The notes below the pieces were generated by a model, which was not told where the DNA came from, ran no database searches, and saw nothing but the letters and a program-made list of their open reading frames with translations. A program made the translations under genes and the position numbers. Source: a virus. Taken from it: a stretch of 20,179 bases of DNA. How positions within the stretch are numbered: position 1 is the first letter of the stretch; each line of letters begins with the position of its first letter. The DNA lies in the IMG/VR virus record IMGVR_UViG_3300010413_000216, positions 1 to 20,179 of that record; one strand, written 5' to 3'. Shown one piece after another: positions 12,704-19,452 of the stretch.

Positions 12704-13107
12704 GTCAGCCACTCCGCCGGGATGCTCGTGCCGAAGTGGCACTCGAACCCGAACTTGTCGCACCATGCCTGCAGCTTCGCCATTTGTGGCTTGCTTGTCT
12801 TCTGGAACAGCATGCGGATGTCGGCGTCGGGGTTGGCCCGCTTCACGTCCCGCATCTTGCTGCGGTCGGTGGACGGGAACCGCCCCTTGGCCTCCACGTA
12901 CAGCGTGTCTCCGCTGTCCTTAGGGACAACGAAGTCCGGCGTGTACGTCCTGCGCTTGCCACACTTCTTGCTGCCGCAGTCCATGCACATCCCGCCACGG
13001 ACGGCGGACACGTACGTCATCACCTCCGACTCGTAGTTGAACCGTATGCCTCGGGAGTACAAGTCCTCGGCCACCTGTCCCTCGAACCCCGATCGGTAGA
13101 AGTTCAT
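12700..13107 (-). CDS. Endonuclease I, Holliday-junction resolvase (T7 gp3-like)
   Basis: 135 residues, with AGGAGG at proper distance from 13107; an ATG at 13114 is too close to that site. PD-(D/E)xK residues match T7 endonuclease I: Glu9 in SGFEGQV (T7 Glu20), Asp58 in YTPDF (Asp55), Glu72 and Lys74 in VEAKG (Glu65, Lys67). The C-terminal IPAEW is also shared. The enzyme cuts branched DNA and in T7 helps degrade host DNA and resolve recombination intermediates. Unlike T7, there is an insertion before YTPDF with Cys41, Cys44 and Cys49 plus basic residues (KKCGKRR), possibly a metal-binding loop. A second small insertion between the catalytic Asp and Glu is VPKD, encoded by a GTCCYTARGGAC palindrome. 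Confidence 0.93.
   Translation of the reverse strand: MNFYRSGFEGQVAEDLYSRGIRFNYESEVMTYVSAVRGGMCMDCGSKKCGKRRTYTPDFVVPKDSGDTLYVEAKGRFPSTDRSKMRDVKRANPDADIRMLFQKTSKPQMAKLQAWCDKFGFECHFGTSIPAEWLT
12916..12927. repeat. Palindrome GTCCTTAGGGAC, site 7
   Basis: Encodes VPKD (61-64) on the - strand in endonuclease I, in a loop longer than in T7 between catalytic Asp58 and Glu72; flanked T/A. Confidence 0.85.
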
Positions 13108-13256
13108 AGCCCATTCCTCCTAGCGTATCGGACGAGGTACGCGATGGCTTCCGCCCGCGAGTACAGCAGCTGCATCGCTAGCCCGACCTCGTTGTAGACT
13201 ATCCAGCCGGTGCCGCCCAGACACCGGATGTGATCGTATGCCCACATCTCGTTCAT
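13104..13256 (-). CDS. 50-aa small protein of unknown function
   Basis: Reads MNEMWAYDHIRCLGGTGWIV and ends with a basic YLVRYARRNGL. The start overlaps the exonuclease stop as ATGA (13253-13256), GAGAGG lies eight bases upstream, and the stop overlaps the endonuclease I start as ATGA (13104-13107). The frame thus fills exactly the gap between two genes with coupled junctions on both sides, strong support for a real gene. One amphipathic helix is likely (about 25-46). No family is recognised. Its position between two nucleases suggests, but does not show, a partner role. Confidence 0.7.
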   Translation of the reverse strand: MNEMWAYDHIRCLGGTGWIVYNEVGLAMQLLYSRAEAIAYLVRYARRNGL

Positions 13257-14056
13257 GACTGAGGCCTCTCGTTGAGGAGCATCACGAGGCGAGCGTTGAG
13301 CTTGAACATCTCCGTGCCCATGTCCTCGTCACCGTCGTACGCCCGGATGTAGGCCTGACGCGCAGTCTCCAGCATCTCCTCCTCCGTCGTGCAGTCCTTG
13401 AGGAGAGCAGCAGCCTTGGCCTTGCCGATCTTCGGGCACCCCTTCACGTTGTCCACGCTGTCACCCATGAGCACGTGGTTGTAGAACGTGCGCCACGCTT
13501 CCATTGGCTCCACCTTGACGATGTCTCCCTTCTTGCGCCAATCGTAGTGGTACGTCGGTATCTGCCGCATGTCCTTGTCCACGGACACGATCACCACGTT
13601 CTCGAAGCCAAGCTCGAAGGCCCGGATGGCAAGCATGTCGTCGGCTTCCATGCCGGTGACCACCACCGCCCCAAGGTGCTTGATCGCGTACTTGCGAAGC
13701 GCATCGAAGTGGACCGGCTTGATCACGTTCTTGCGGTTGGCCTTGTACTCCGGGTCCAGATCGAACCGGAAGTTGCTCTTGTCGGTCGGTGACAGGTACG
13801 CCTCGTAGCTGAAGCAGTACGCTTCGTTCACTGCGGCCTGTACGATCTGCTTCAGTATGCCGATGGCATGGGCCACGGGCATCGCGTCCACCTTCCGCTC
13901 GATGTTACCACGGTCGAGGACGTGATCGTCGCAGTACTCATTCGCCTGCGTCTTGTTGTCGAAGCGCATCTCGTCCACAACGTAGTACACTTCTTCACCC
14001 AAGGCGCCAGCAGCAATGACCATGCTGTCGATGTCGAGTAGTGCTATCTTACTCAT
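13253..14056 (-). CDS. 5'-3' exonuclease (flap-endonuclease type)
   Basis: 267 residues from the ATG at 14056, preceded by GGGAGGG at ideal spacing; the in-frame ATG at 14068 lies upstream of that site. Motifs of the FEN/T5 D15/T7 gp6 family are in order: LLDID (6-10), YKANR (104-108), GMEADD (135-140), VSVDKDM (158-163), GDSVDN (198-203) and the helix-hairpin-helix GCPKIGKAKA (206-215). The acidic residues bind two metal ions and the HhH holds duplex DNA. The role is removal of RNA primers or 5' flaps and host DNA breakdown during replication. It lies between the SSB-like gene and endonuclease I, like the T7 gp2.5/gp3/gp6 functions. Confidence 0.92.
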   Translation of the reverse strand: MSKIALLDIDSMVIAAGALGEEVYYVVDEMRFDNKTQANEYCDDHVLDRGNIERKVDAMPVAHAIGILKQIVQAAVNEAYCFSYEAYLSPTDKSNFRFDLDPEYKANRKNVIKPVHFDALRKYAIKHLGAVVVTGMEADDMLAIRAFELGFENVVIVSVDKDMRQIPTYHYDWRKKGDIVKVEPMEAWRTFYNHVLMGDSVDNVKGCPKIGKAKAAALLKDCTTEEEMLETARQAYIRAYDGDEDMGTEMFKLNARLVMLLNERPQS

Positions 14057-14103
14057 AAACCCTCCCAATGGAGCACGTCCTTGTGCCGGGGTGTGTGTTG
14101 GTG

Positions 14104-14664
14104 TTAGCCGCCGAGGAAGCTGGACAGTGCCGACTTCTTCTGCGCGACCTCCGGGGTCGGCTCGTCTTCTTCCGGCTCCGGCTCATACTCCGGTTCCGGC
14201 GGAGGAGGAGGCGGGGTCTTGCTGCTCGGAGGAGGCAGTTCGATCAGGCCCTTGATGTACGCGGTGAACAGGTCGCTGGTCCGCAGCACCTTCTCCACGT
14301 TGTCCGCGTAGACGCCGGGCTCCAACTCCTCGCCCGCAGTCAGGAACTCGACGGCACACTCCAGTGCTGTCGTGCGCATGATCTCGTCCGGGGTACGGAA
14401 GTCGGAGGCCTTGCTGCCACCGCCCTTGTACCCGCCACCGCCACCACCGGAGGAGGCACCGCCACCCTTGGTGATCTTGATGGACTTCTCGTCGAGGTTG
14501 TTCCAGTTGCCGTTCTGGGTATACGACGCTTCCAGCGTGTCGCCCCGATCGGCGTTGCCCAAGGCACTCGCGTTGCGCACCGAGTACCAGTTGTCGTCGT
14601 CCAGCTTGACACCCTTACGGTCCTTGCGGACACCCGTGATCTTACCCTTTACGAAGTCGCTCAT
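14104..14664 (-). CDS. Probable OB-fold single-stranded-DNA-binding protein
   Basis: 186 residues, ATGA-coupled to the polymerase stop (14661-14664). Residues 1-66 look like one small OB-type beta barrel (VKGKITGVRKDRKGVKLDDDN, WYSV..., LEASYTQNGNWNNL, SIKITK). A Gly-rich linker with YK (67-84), a helical segment (90-140) and a Pro/Glu tail (PPPPPP at 151-156, then EPEYEPEPEEDEP) follow, ending basic and hydrophobic (QKKSALSSFLGG). An acidic C-terminal region is the hallmark by which phage SSBs contact polymerase and helicase, though SSB tails usually finish acidic or aromatic. The gene neighbours (polymerase, exonuclease) fit. No signature motif clinches it; a polymerase accessory factor is the alternative. 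Confidence 0.6.
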   Translation of the reverse strand: MSDFVKGKITGVRKDRKGVKLDDDNWYSVRNASALGNADRGDTLEASYTQNGNWNNLDEKSIKITKGGGASSGGGGGGYKGGGSKASDFRTPDEIMRTTALECAVEFLTAGEELEPGVYADNVEKVLRTSDLFTAYIKGLIELPPPSSKTPPPPPPEPEYEPEPEEDEPTPEVAQKKSALSSFLGG

Positions 14665-16709
14665 AGCTCGATGGTCTCCATCTGTCGCCAGTTCTCACCC
14701 ACGTCCACGTCTGCGGAGATGGGCACGTTGAAGTCTACATCCCAAACGTCCTTAAGGACACGGATGGGATGCGTTGTGAAGTATGACCTGAGCGTTGCGC
14801 CCAAGTGTTTCAGGTCTACCCATGCGGGACAGTCGAAGATGACCGAGTCGTGGACCGTGTTGATGATCAACACACGGGACTGACCGGGCTCACACCACGC
14901 TTCATTGTAGTCGTGAATCACTCGACGAAGCTCCGACAGGATCATCTTGAGGATGTCTGCGGAGAATCCCTGTATTGGGTAGTTCTTGATCGTAGTCGGC
15001 TTGTACTGCATGTGACCGTTGAAGTCGTCCTGAAAGAAGCGGTACTCGACGCCGATGGGCGTGTGTAACACGCCGCATGCTTTGCCGTCCCGCACCCTCG
15101 TGGACTTCGTGACCTCCTCGATCCAAGCCGCCTGTGTCTTCGGCACTTCAGGATAGTTGGCGTCTTCTGCATCCATGAACGCTTGCACTTCGGACATTGA
15201 CAGGCCCGTCGTTGCAGCTATCTTCTTTGCCCCTGCTCCGTATGCCTTCTGGAAGCTTACGATCTTCGCTCCCTTCCTGATCTTCGTCCACTTCTTGTGG
15301 TCAGGATGTGTCTTGTCATCTACTGCCCGCTTCACCTCCTCGTATGGTACGCCGTGGGCGAACGCCGCCCGCTTACAGTGGAAGTCCACCTTGTGCCTGA
15401 TGTCCTCGATCATGGCCGCGTCCTTGGACAGGAACGCTTGCACCACCACCTCGATCTGACTCAGGTCTACCTCCATCAGATGACCACCCAAGAACCGAGA
15501 CGTGAAGTGATCTCGGATCGGCGAGTGCCCAGCGTTCTGCAGGTTGGGGTTGGTGCTGCTCAGCCGTGCCGTCGCCGTGATGGCGTGGTTGAGGTTGCTG
15601 TGTATCATCCCGTCCGACCATGTCAGGTCAGCGTACCCTGTGAAGTAGGTGCGCTCCTGCTTCTGCCCGTCCCTGAAGTTGACCACCTCCTGCAAGAAGT
15701 CCTGCAAGTCCGGCGGACACTTCGCGTGCTCCATGATCTTCGAGAGCGCGTCCTCGTCCGAGTGTACTAGGATCAGCGGCGAGTAAGGCTTGTCGATAAG
15801 CCGCTCGTGCTTGTGCCACTTCATGCGGACCTGACCCTTCTGCTTGCCCGACTTGAAGTACAGCGGGTTGCCGTTGTCGTCCATCATAGGTAGCTGTTCC
15901 TGCCACTTGACCACGCCGCCGTACAGCACAGCCTTGAGGAAGGACGGACTGCCGGGGTTGACTGCCTCGCGAGGAAGGTCGAACACCTTCATGCCAAGTT
16001 CAATGGCCCGCTGCTCCGCACCCTCACGCAACGGTGTGATCACCTGATCCCGTATCGCAAGGGCCGTCTCTGCCTCGAAGTGCATCCCGTTCAACTCCAT
16101 GACGGTTGTCGTCAGCCGGGACTTCATCTCCATGCGCAGCATCTGCAACATGCCACGGTTACGCGCATCGACCAGCTGCTGGTAGAACAACTCAGCAGTC
16201 ACGGTCACGTCGTGCTCAAGGTACGGCTTCACTTCTTCATCTGGTATGTCCTCCGTACTGATGCCGTTCTTCCAGTAGTCCTTCATGCCGGAAGGCTTAA
16301 GCTCAAGGCCACGCTTTGCGCAGCAGTCGTCGAGCGACGGACTGATCATGGTCTGCCCACTCAGCCGGTACTCTGCAAGCTGCGTGTCCCAGATCAGGGT
16401 GTGCGGATGGTTGATCCACTGACGCCACTCGTTGCTGCGCTTGTTGCTCGGGTTGCACAGGTGCAGCAAGTCGAAGCCGATGTTGTGTCCCACCAACAGC
16501 ACATCATGGGCCGGTGCCCCGATGTCCGTTGTCCCTAGGGACGGAAACTTAACGGTCTCCGCCGTGGTGATCGGCTTAAACGTGTTGCCGTCTATGAGTT
16601 GCGCCCCAAACCACACGATCCAGTTGTTGCGAGCCTGCGGATGGGCGAGGAACTTACCCACCTCGTCGTTGTGCAGGCTTGTCTCGGTGTCGAGCACGCA
16701 GACCTTCAT
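14661..16709 (-). CDS. DNA polymerase, family A, with 3'-5' exonuclease
   Basis: 682 residues, ATGA-coupled to the 61-aa gene upstream. Proofreading motifs are intact: VLDTET (Asp7, Glu9), LVGHNIGFD (Asp80) and YLEHD (Tyr163, Asp167). Polymerase motifs follow: ATARLSSTNPNLQN (379-392), motif A EVDLSQIE (Asp415, Glu420), motif B R478-K482-F486-Y490-G491, and motif C NTVHDSV (His620, Asp621). Motif C has Ser622 where Pol I and T7 have Glu (HDE). Phe486 lies at the E. coli Phe762 position that discriminates against dideoxynucleotides. It is the phage replicative enzyme, between helicase and SSB-like genes. Two GTCCYTARGGAC palindromes lie near its ends, encoding PSLGT (frame-shifted relative to other copies) and VLKD. 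Confidence 0.95.
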   Translation of the reverse strand: MKVCVLDTETSLHNDEVGKFLAHPQARNNWIVWFGAQLIDGNTFKPITTAETVKFPSLGTTDIGAPAHDVLLVGHNIGFDLLHLCNPSNKRSNEWRQWINHPHTLIWDTQLAEYRLSGQTMISPSLDDCCAKRGLELKPSGMKDYWKNGISTEDIPDEEVKPYLEHDVTVTAELFYQQLVDARNRGMLQMLRMEMKSRLTTTVMELNGMHFEAETALAIRDQVITPLREGAEQRAIELGMKVFDLPREAVNPGSPSFLKAVLYGGVVKWQEQLPMMDDNGNPLYFKSGKQKGQVRMKWHKHERLIDKPYSPLILVHSDEDALSKIMEHAKCPPDLQDFLQEVVNFRDGQKQERTYFTGYADLTWSDGMIHSNLNHAITATARLSSTNPNLQNAGHSPIRDHFTSRFLGGHLMEVDLSQIEVVVQAFLSKDAAMIEDIRHKVDFHCKRAAFAHGVPYEEVKRAVDDKTHPDHKKWTKIRKGAKIVSFQKAYGAGAKKIAATTGLSMSEVQAFMDAEDANYPEVPKTQAAWIEEVTKSTRVRDGKACGVLHTPIGVEYRFFQDDFNGHMQYKPTTIKNYPIQGFSADILKMILSELRRVIHDYNEAWCEPGQSRVLIINTVHDSVIFDCPAWVDLKHLGATLRSYFTTHPIRVLKDVWDVDFNVPISADVDVGENWRQMETIEL
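14748..14759. repeat. Palindrome GTCCTTAAGGAC, site 8
   Basis: Perfect palindrome, encoding VLKD (651-654) near the C-terminus of the DNA polymerase. Confidence 0.85.
16531..16542. repeat. Palindrome GTCCCTAGGGAC, site 9, other frame
   Basis: Perfect palindrome near the 5' end of the polymerase gene, read in a different frame (PSLGT) from all other coding copies. This shows that conservation is at the DNA level. Confidence 0.9.
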
Positions 16710-16891
16710 CTTACACCCCGCTTGTACAGCCGCTTGATCTGGCGGTACACGTTCTTCGGCTGGGGCAGGTCCGCTATCGCTGCGGCAGGATCAGTTCCCG
16801 CAGCCTGCGCGAGTGCAACCACATCCTCGATCTTATCCATGAGGATGCGGGCCGCTGCCCGGCGTGCTCGCTTCGCTTGCTTGCCATTCAT
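16706..16891 (-). CDS. Small basic helical protein, 61 aa
   Basis: MNGKQAKRARRAAARILMDK, then a helix (IEDVVALAQAAGTDPAAAIAD) and a basic C-terminus (YRQIKRLYKRGVR). GAGGAGG lies four to five bases before the ATG, and both ends overlap neighbours as ATGA (16888-16891, 16706-16709). Strong ribosome binding site, exact fit between genes and high Arg/Lys content support a real, possibly nucleic-acid-binding, protein. Placed directly before the polymerase it may be a processivity or regulatory partner; this is only positional inference. No family is recognised. Confidence 0.7.
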   Translation of the reverse strand: MNGKQAKRARRAAARILMDKIEDVVALAQAAGTDPAAAIADLPQPKNVYRQIKRLYKRGVR

Positions 16892-17232
16892 GTTACCTCC
16901 TCAAAGGTCACTGCCTCGCTGTAGTAGCCGTTGCTGCCGCCGTACCACCGGATGGTGATGCTACCCTTCGTGGTGCCCAGCTTGTAGAACGTCCACGTGC
17001 CAGACTCGCTGGCGTTGGGGTCCTCCTCGGACACTTCCTCGGCGAACGTGATCGGCGTGCCTATCACATCCATCACGTCACCGCAGATGTCCTCGACGGT
17101 GACGGACTCGCAGCAGTCTTGGTAGTGGCATTGCTGGAACCGGCGACCGTCGGTCGTGAGAAAGACAATCAGGTCGTCGCTAAGGTGAACCGACCCGAGT
17201 GTCAATCCTAACAAGCTCTCGAACTTAACCAT
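16888..17232 (-). CDS. DUF7448-type phage protein
   Basis: 114 residues. I recognise the pattern of a widespread phage family of unknown function: start KFESLLGLTL, then YQDCCESVTVEDICGD (37-52), IGTPI (57-61), TWTFYKLGT (79-87) and IRWYGGSNGYYSEAV (94-108). The paired cysteines and the Trp/Tyr-rich C-terminus are the conserved parts. No enzymatic role is established. It is the first gene after the internal promoter-like repeat (17240-17269), with a predicted leader of only 13 bases in which the GGGAGAGG initiation region would also serve as ribosome binding site. The gene may thus begin a separately boosted transcript carrying polymerase and downstream genes. Confidence 0.8.
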   Translation of the reverse strand: MVKFESLLGLTLGSVHLSDDLIVFLTTDGRRFQQCHYQDCCESVTVEDICGDVMDVIGTPITFAEEVSEEDPNASESGTWTFYKLGTTKGSITIRWYGGSNGYYSEAVTFEEVT

Positions 17233-17239
17233 TCGTACC

Positions 17240-17269
17240 TCTCCCTATATGTATGGTGGAAGTTGTGCA
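17240..17269 (-). promoter_or_regulatory. Candidate T7-type phage promoter, internal
   Basis: On the - strand the block ends CATACATATAGGGAGA; TATAGGGAGA is identical to the -4 to +6 end of the T7 class III promoter, putting +1 near 17245. It shares 26 of 28 bases with 20131-20158, and both copies sit just before a gene start. Upstream bases differ from T7, as in other phages with their own RNA polymerase. The repeat also encodes the last residues (AQLPPYI) of the 60-aa gene, so a coding explanation is possible. Confidence 0.55.
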
Positions 17270-17427
17270 GGTTTCGGTGGCACCCACCCAACAGATCGCA
17301 ACATCCGCTTGCGAAGCTGGAACCAGCGCTTGTCGGAGATGCCGTACGGGAAGTACGGCTGGTTGACCGCACGCCAGTACTGGTGCTCCGCACCCGTCAA
17401 GTTGGATGCACGTGTCATGTCAGTCAT
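17245..17427 (-). CDS. 60-aa small protein of unknown function
   Basis: Start at 17427 (MTDMTRASNLTGAEHQYWRA), with GGGAGG about six bases upstream inside the helicase gene; it overlaps the helicase end by 8 bases. It is Trp/Tyr/Arg-rich (YWRAVNQPYFPYG, RWFQLRKRMLRSVGW) and ends KPAQLPPYI. The last ~9 codons coincide with the promoter-like repeat, and an upstream frame at the window edge ends with AQLPPYV in the same way. No family is recognised. The longer in-frame ORF from 17490 lacks this ribosome binding site. Confidence 0.65.
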   Translation of the reverse strand: MTDMTRASNLTGAEHQYWRAVNQPYFPYGISDKRWFQLRKRMLRSVGWVPPKPAQLPPYI

Positions 17428-18688
17428 CGAACCTCCCGATGTCGAAGTTGGGGCTGACCTCGAAGAACCCGTGCCGCAAGGACGGATCACCCGGTGTGGG
17501 CAGCTTGTTCTTAGGGACGTACAGGTAGCGCATGTGCGGCATGTTCAGGTCGCGACCGATGGTCACGATCGCGTCAAGCTCACCCTGCACTGCCTGTTGC
17601 GAACCAGCAAGCTGATGCATCTCCACCTTGGTCAGGCCGTTGGCGTCGCCGCGTGCCTGATGCACTGCGATCACAGGGCAGTACTGCTTGGCAAGCTGAC
17701 GTCCGTACTCGAAGATGTCCTGCAGCTGTCCGAGCTTGTCGTCACCGTACCGCTTGAAGCCCCTGATCTTGTACATCTGGTCGAACACCATGAGACCCAC
17801 GTCGTACTCACGCAGCTTCTTGCGGATCAGACCCGGAGTGATCGGGGTCTTCTCGCTGTCCACCACTATGATCTTGTCGGGGTCGCCGCCCATCTGCGCC
17901 GTGTAGTTGCGCATGGCAAGGTCACGGTTGCGGTCGATGTCTTCCAGCTTCCAGCCAATGGCCGACTGTATCAGCCTGCCCTTGACCTTCTTCCCTTCCT
18001 CCTCGTTGTTGAAGTAGATCGCCTTCTTCCCGGCGGGCAACTGCGTCGCCATGTAGGTGATCTCCTGCGCAGCCAGCGTGGACTTGCCGCTGTCAACGAA
18101 GCCAGCCAGCATGACGAAGTCGCCCTTGCGGATGGCGCCCAACGCAGACTCGATGTTCGGACTGCGCCAGTGCAGGCCGGTAGTCAGGTTGGTGAGGTGG
18201 TTCATGATCTCGTGGATGTCAGCAGTCACCTCGTGGCTGTGCTGGTTGTGGATGCCCGCCTCCTTCTCGGCCTCCTCCACGTCGTCCATCAGTTCGGCGA
18301 ACAGCGGGAAGCTGGTGTCGCCTGCGCTGAACCTGTCGCACTTCTCGGCGATCCTCCCGGCATGGTCCCGCAGCACCAGCGACTTCAGGATGTCCGCTGC
18401 TGTGGATGAGCCCGCCGCTATGATGGCCTGCTTCAGCAGTTCCTTGAACGCCGTAAGCTTGTCGTGTGCCCACTGCGGATGGCGTACCAACCGAACGAAC
18501 TCCCAGAACTCGTCGATGTCCTTAGGGACAATGTCCTCGGCGGTCGGGTTCTTGTCGTACCACGCAGCGATGTCTTCGATCACTGTCTTCGTCTCGCCTT
18601 CGAGCAAGTGCTCGGGTAGCGTGCCGGAGTAGCGGTCAAAGACGCTGCGCTTGGTGATGAATAAGCCCACCAGTGCGTTGTCAGACAT
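17420..18688 (-). CDS. Replicative helicase, DnaB/RecA-type ATPase
   Basis: 422 residues, with GAGAGGA before the ATG at 18688. Residues 1-150 are helical, like DnaB-type N-terminal domains. The ATPase core has Walker A GFVDSGKST (196-204, Lys202), YFNNEEE (225-231) at the catalytic-Glu position, Walker B LMVFDQ (299-304, Asp303) and VIAVHQARGD as the motif H4-like sensor. No primase zinc finger or TOPRIM motif is present, unlike T7 gp4, so priming must come from another gene or the host. It leads the replication block and drives fork unwinding for the family A polymerase. Palindromes lie in codons for VPKD (54-57) and, with one mismatch, VPKN near the C-terminus. Confidence 0.88.
   Translation of the reverse strand: MSDNALVGLFITKRSVFDRYSGTLPEHLLEGETKTVIEDIAAWYDKNPTAEDIVPKDIDEFWEFVRLVRHPQWAHDKLTAFKELLKQAIIAAGSSTAADILKSLVLRDHAGRIAEKCDRFSAGDTSFPLFAELMDDVEEAEKEAGIHNQHSHEVTADIHEIMNHLTNLTTGLHWRSPNIESALGAIRKGDFVMLAGFVDSGKSTLAAQEITYMATQLPAGKKAIYFNNEEEGKKVKGRLIQSAIGWKLEDIDRNRDLAMRNYTAQMGGDPDKIIVVDSEKTPITPGLIRKKLREYDVGLMVFDQMYKIRGFKRYGDDKLGQLQDIFEYGRQLAKQYCPVIAVHQARGDANGLTKVEMHQLAGSQQAVQGELDAIVTIGRDLNMPHMRYLYVPKNKLPTPGDPSLRHGFFEVSPNFDIGRFDD
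17507..17518. repeat. Palindrome variant GTTCTTAGGGAC, site 10
   Basis: One mismatch to GTCCYTARGGAC; encodes VPKN near the helicase C-terminus. The spacing (about 1 kb from sites 9 and 11) supports counting it as a decayed copy. Confidence 0.55.
18518..18529. repeat. Palindrome GTCCTTAGGGAC, site 11
   Basis: Encodes VPKD (54-57) in the helicase N-terminal region; flanked T/A. Confidence 0.85.
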
Positions 18689-18703
18689 GGTCTATCCTCT
18701 CTG

Positions 18704-18922
18704 TTATTCCTCGGGGTCTTCCCACTCGCGCTCCTCCTCCTCGATCAGCAGGTTTAGCGGATCAAGGTCGGACTCAACGGCGTGGTAGTACTCCTCCTCC
18801 GGGTTCATGTAGTCCGGCTGGTCGTCGGCAAGGTAGTCGAGCGAGAAGGCATGCGCAAGCGCGTCCTCCTCGTCGCCACCGTACTCGTCGGGGATGTCAT
18901 GCCACGGGGTCTTGCCGATCAT
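18704..18922 (-). CDS. Acidic small protein, 72 aa
   Basis: MIGKTPWHDIPDEYGGDEED at the start, EEEYYHAVESDLDPLNLLIE in the middle and a very acidic end (EEEEREWEDPEE). ATGA overlap with the upstream gene (18919-18922) and GGAG nine bases upstream support the start. Strongly acidic, DNA-mimic-like composition is common among small phage proteins that inhibit host DNA-binding enzymes, but no family is recognised and the idea is speculative. It lies directly before the helicase gene. Confidence 0.7.
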   Translation of the reverse strand: MIGKTPWHDIPDEYGGDEEDALAHAFSLDYLADDQPDYMNPEEEYYHAVESDLDPLNLLIEEEEREWEDPEE

Positions 18923-19092
18923 GTCAGCTTCTCCCGACGGACAACCTGCAGGTGCTTACCATCGACGATGGCAAGCGCGTGGTCCCGGCTAACGGGCCGG
19001 TCAACCTTCTTCCCGTCGATGCGGACGGGGAAGGTCTGGGTCTCGGGATGCTTGGTCGGCTTGGGCAGCGGGGTGAATCTGCTAACGAACAT
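18919..19092 (-). CDS. 57-aa small basic protein
   Basis: MFVSRFTPLPKPTKHPETQT leads into a short beta-like unit (FPVRIDGKKVDRPVSRDHAL, AIVDGKHLQVVRREKLT). AGGAGG lies five bases before the ATG at 19092, one of the best ribosome binding sites in the window, and the stop overlaps the next start as ATGA. No family is recognised. The basic beta-rich make-up next to a very acidic partner gene suggests the two products might interact; that is inference only. Confidence 0.72.
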   Translation of the reverse strand: MFVSRFTPLPKPTKHPETQTFPVRIDGKKVDRPVSRDHALAIVDGKHLQVVRREKLT

Positions 19093-19101
19093 GGTAACCT
19101 C

Positions 19102-19452
19102 CTAGGCTCTGATCTTGACGTGAACCACAGCGTCGGACTCCCGTCCAGCCGTGGCGTTGAAGCTCTCGATCTGCTTGGCAGGCCACCAGTACGTGTCCAC
19201 GAACTCGAAGCCTTTCCCTTTGTCGATCTCGCACCGCCCTCGGTGGACGTTGACGAGACGCACCGGCAGCGACTCCTTGCTGCGCCGGTTGCTGATCTCC
19301 ACCTCGATCTCCTCGGGCATGGCGCCCGCCTCATCCCGAAGGCAGAACAGCTGCTCTAGCTCCGGCACACACAGGGCCAGCTTGCCCCACTGCGGGTCGG
19401 CGTAGTAGTCAAGCCCGTGCGGGGCGAGGAACAATACAAACGTGTGCTTCAT
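19102..19452 (-). CDS. Protein of unknown function, 116 aa
   Basis: ATGA-coupled to the HTH gene (19449-19452), with GAGAGG before the start. It begins MKHTFVLFLAPHGLDYYADP and is a mixed alpha/beta protein with an LALCVPELEQLFCLRDEAG segment, a beta-rich middle (EEIEVEISNRRSKESLPVRL, VNVHRGRCEI) and WWPAKQIESF near the end. No membrane segment, catalytic motif or known domain is recognised. Position two in the operon suggests early expression. Confidence 0.7.
   Translation of the reverse strand: MKHTFVLFLAPHGLDYYADPQWGKLALCVPELEQLFCLRDEAGAMPEEIEVEISNRRSKESLPVRLVNVHRGRCEIDKGKGFEFVDTYWWPAKQIESFNATAGRESDAVVHVKIRA

Noticed and set aside
13394-13405. GTCCTTGAGGAG as a further palindrome copy
   Set aside because: Two mismatches, one in the outer symmetric base; such matches are expected by chance in GC-rich coding DNA.
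14069-14103. Small inverted repeat GCAC...GTGC between the SSB-like and exonuclease genes as a terminator
   Set aside because: Only a 4-bp stem with no T tract; it would also cut a coupled replication operon.
14620-14631. GTCCTTGCGGAC as a further palindrome copy
   Set aside because: It differs at the conserved centre (TGC instead of TAR) and is only 10/12; it encodes VRKD in the SSB-like gene and may be a decayed copy, but the match is too weak to count.
17249-18409. + strand ORF of 386 codons opposite the helicase
   Set aside because: The helicase has clear Walker motifs on the other strand; this frame has no domain and begins inside the promoter-like repeat.
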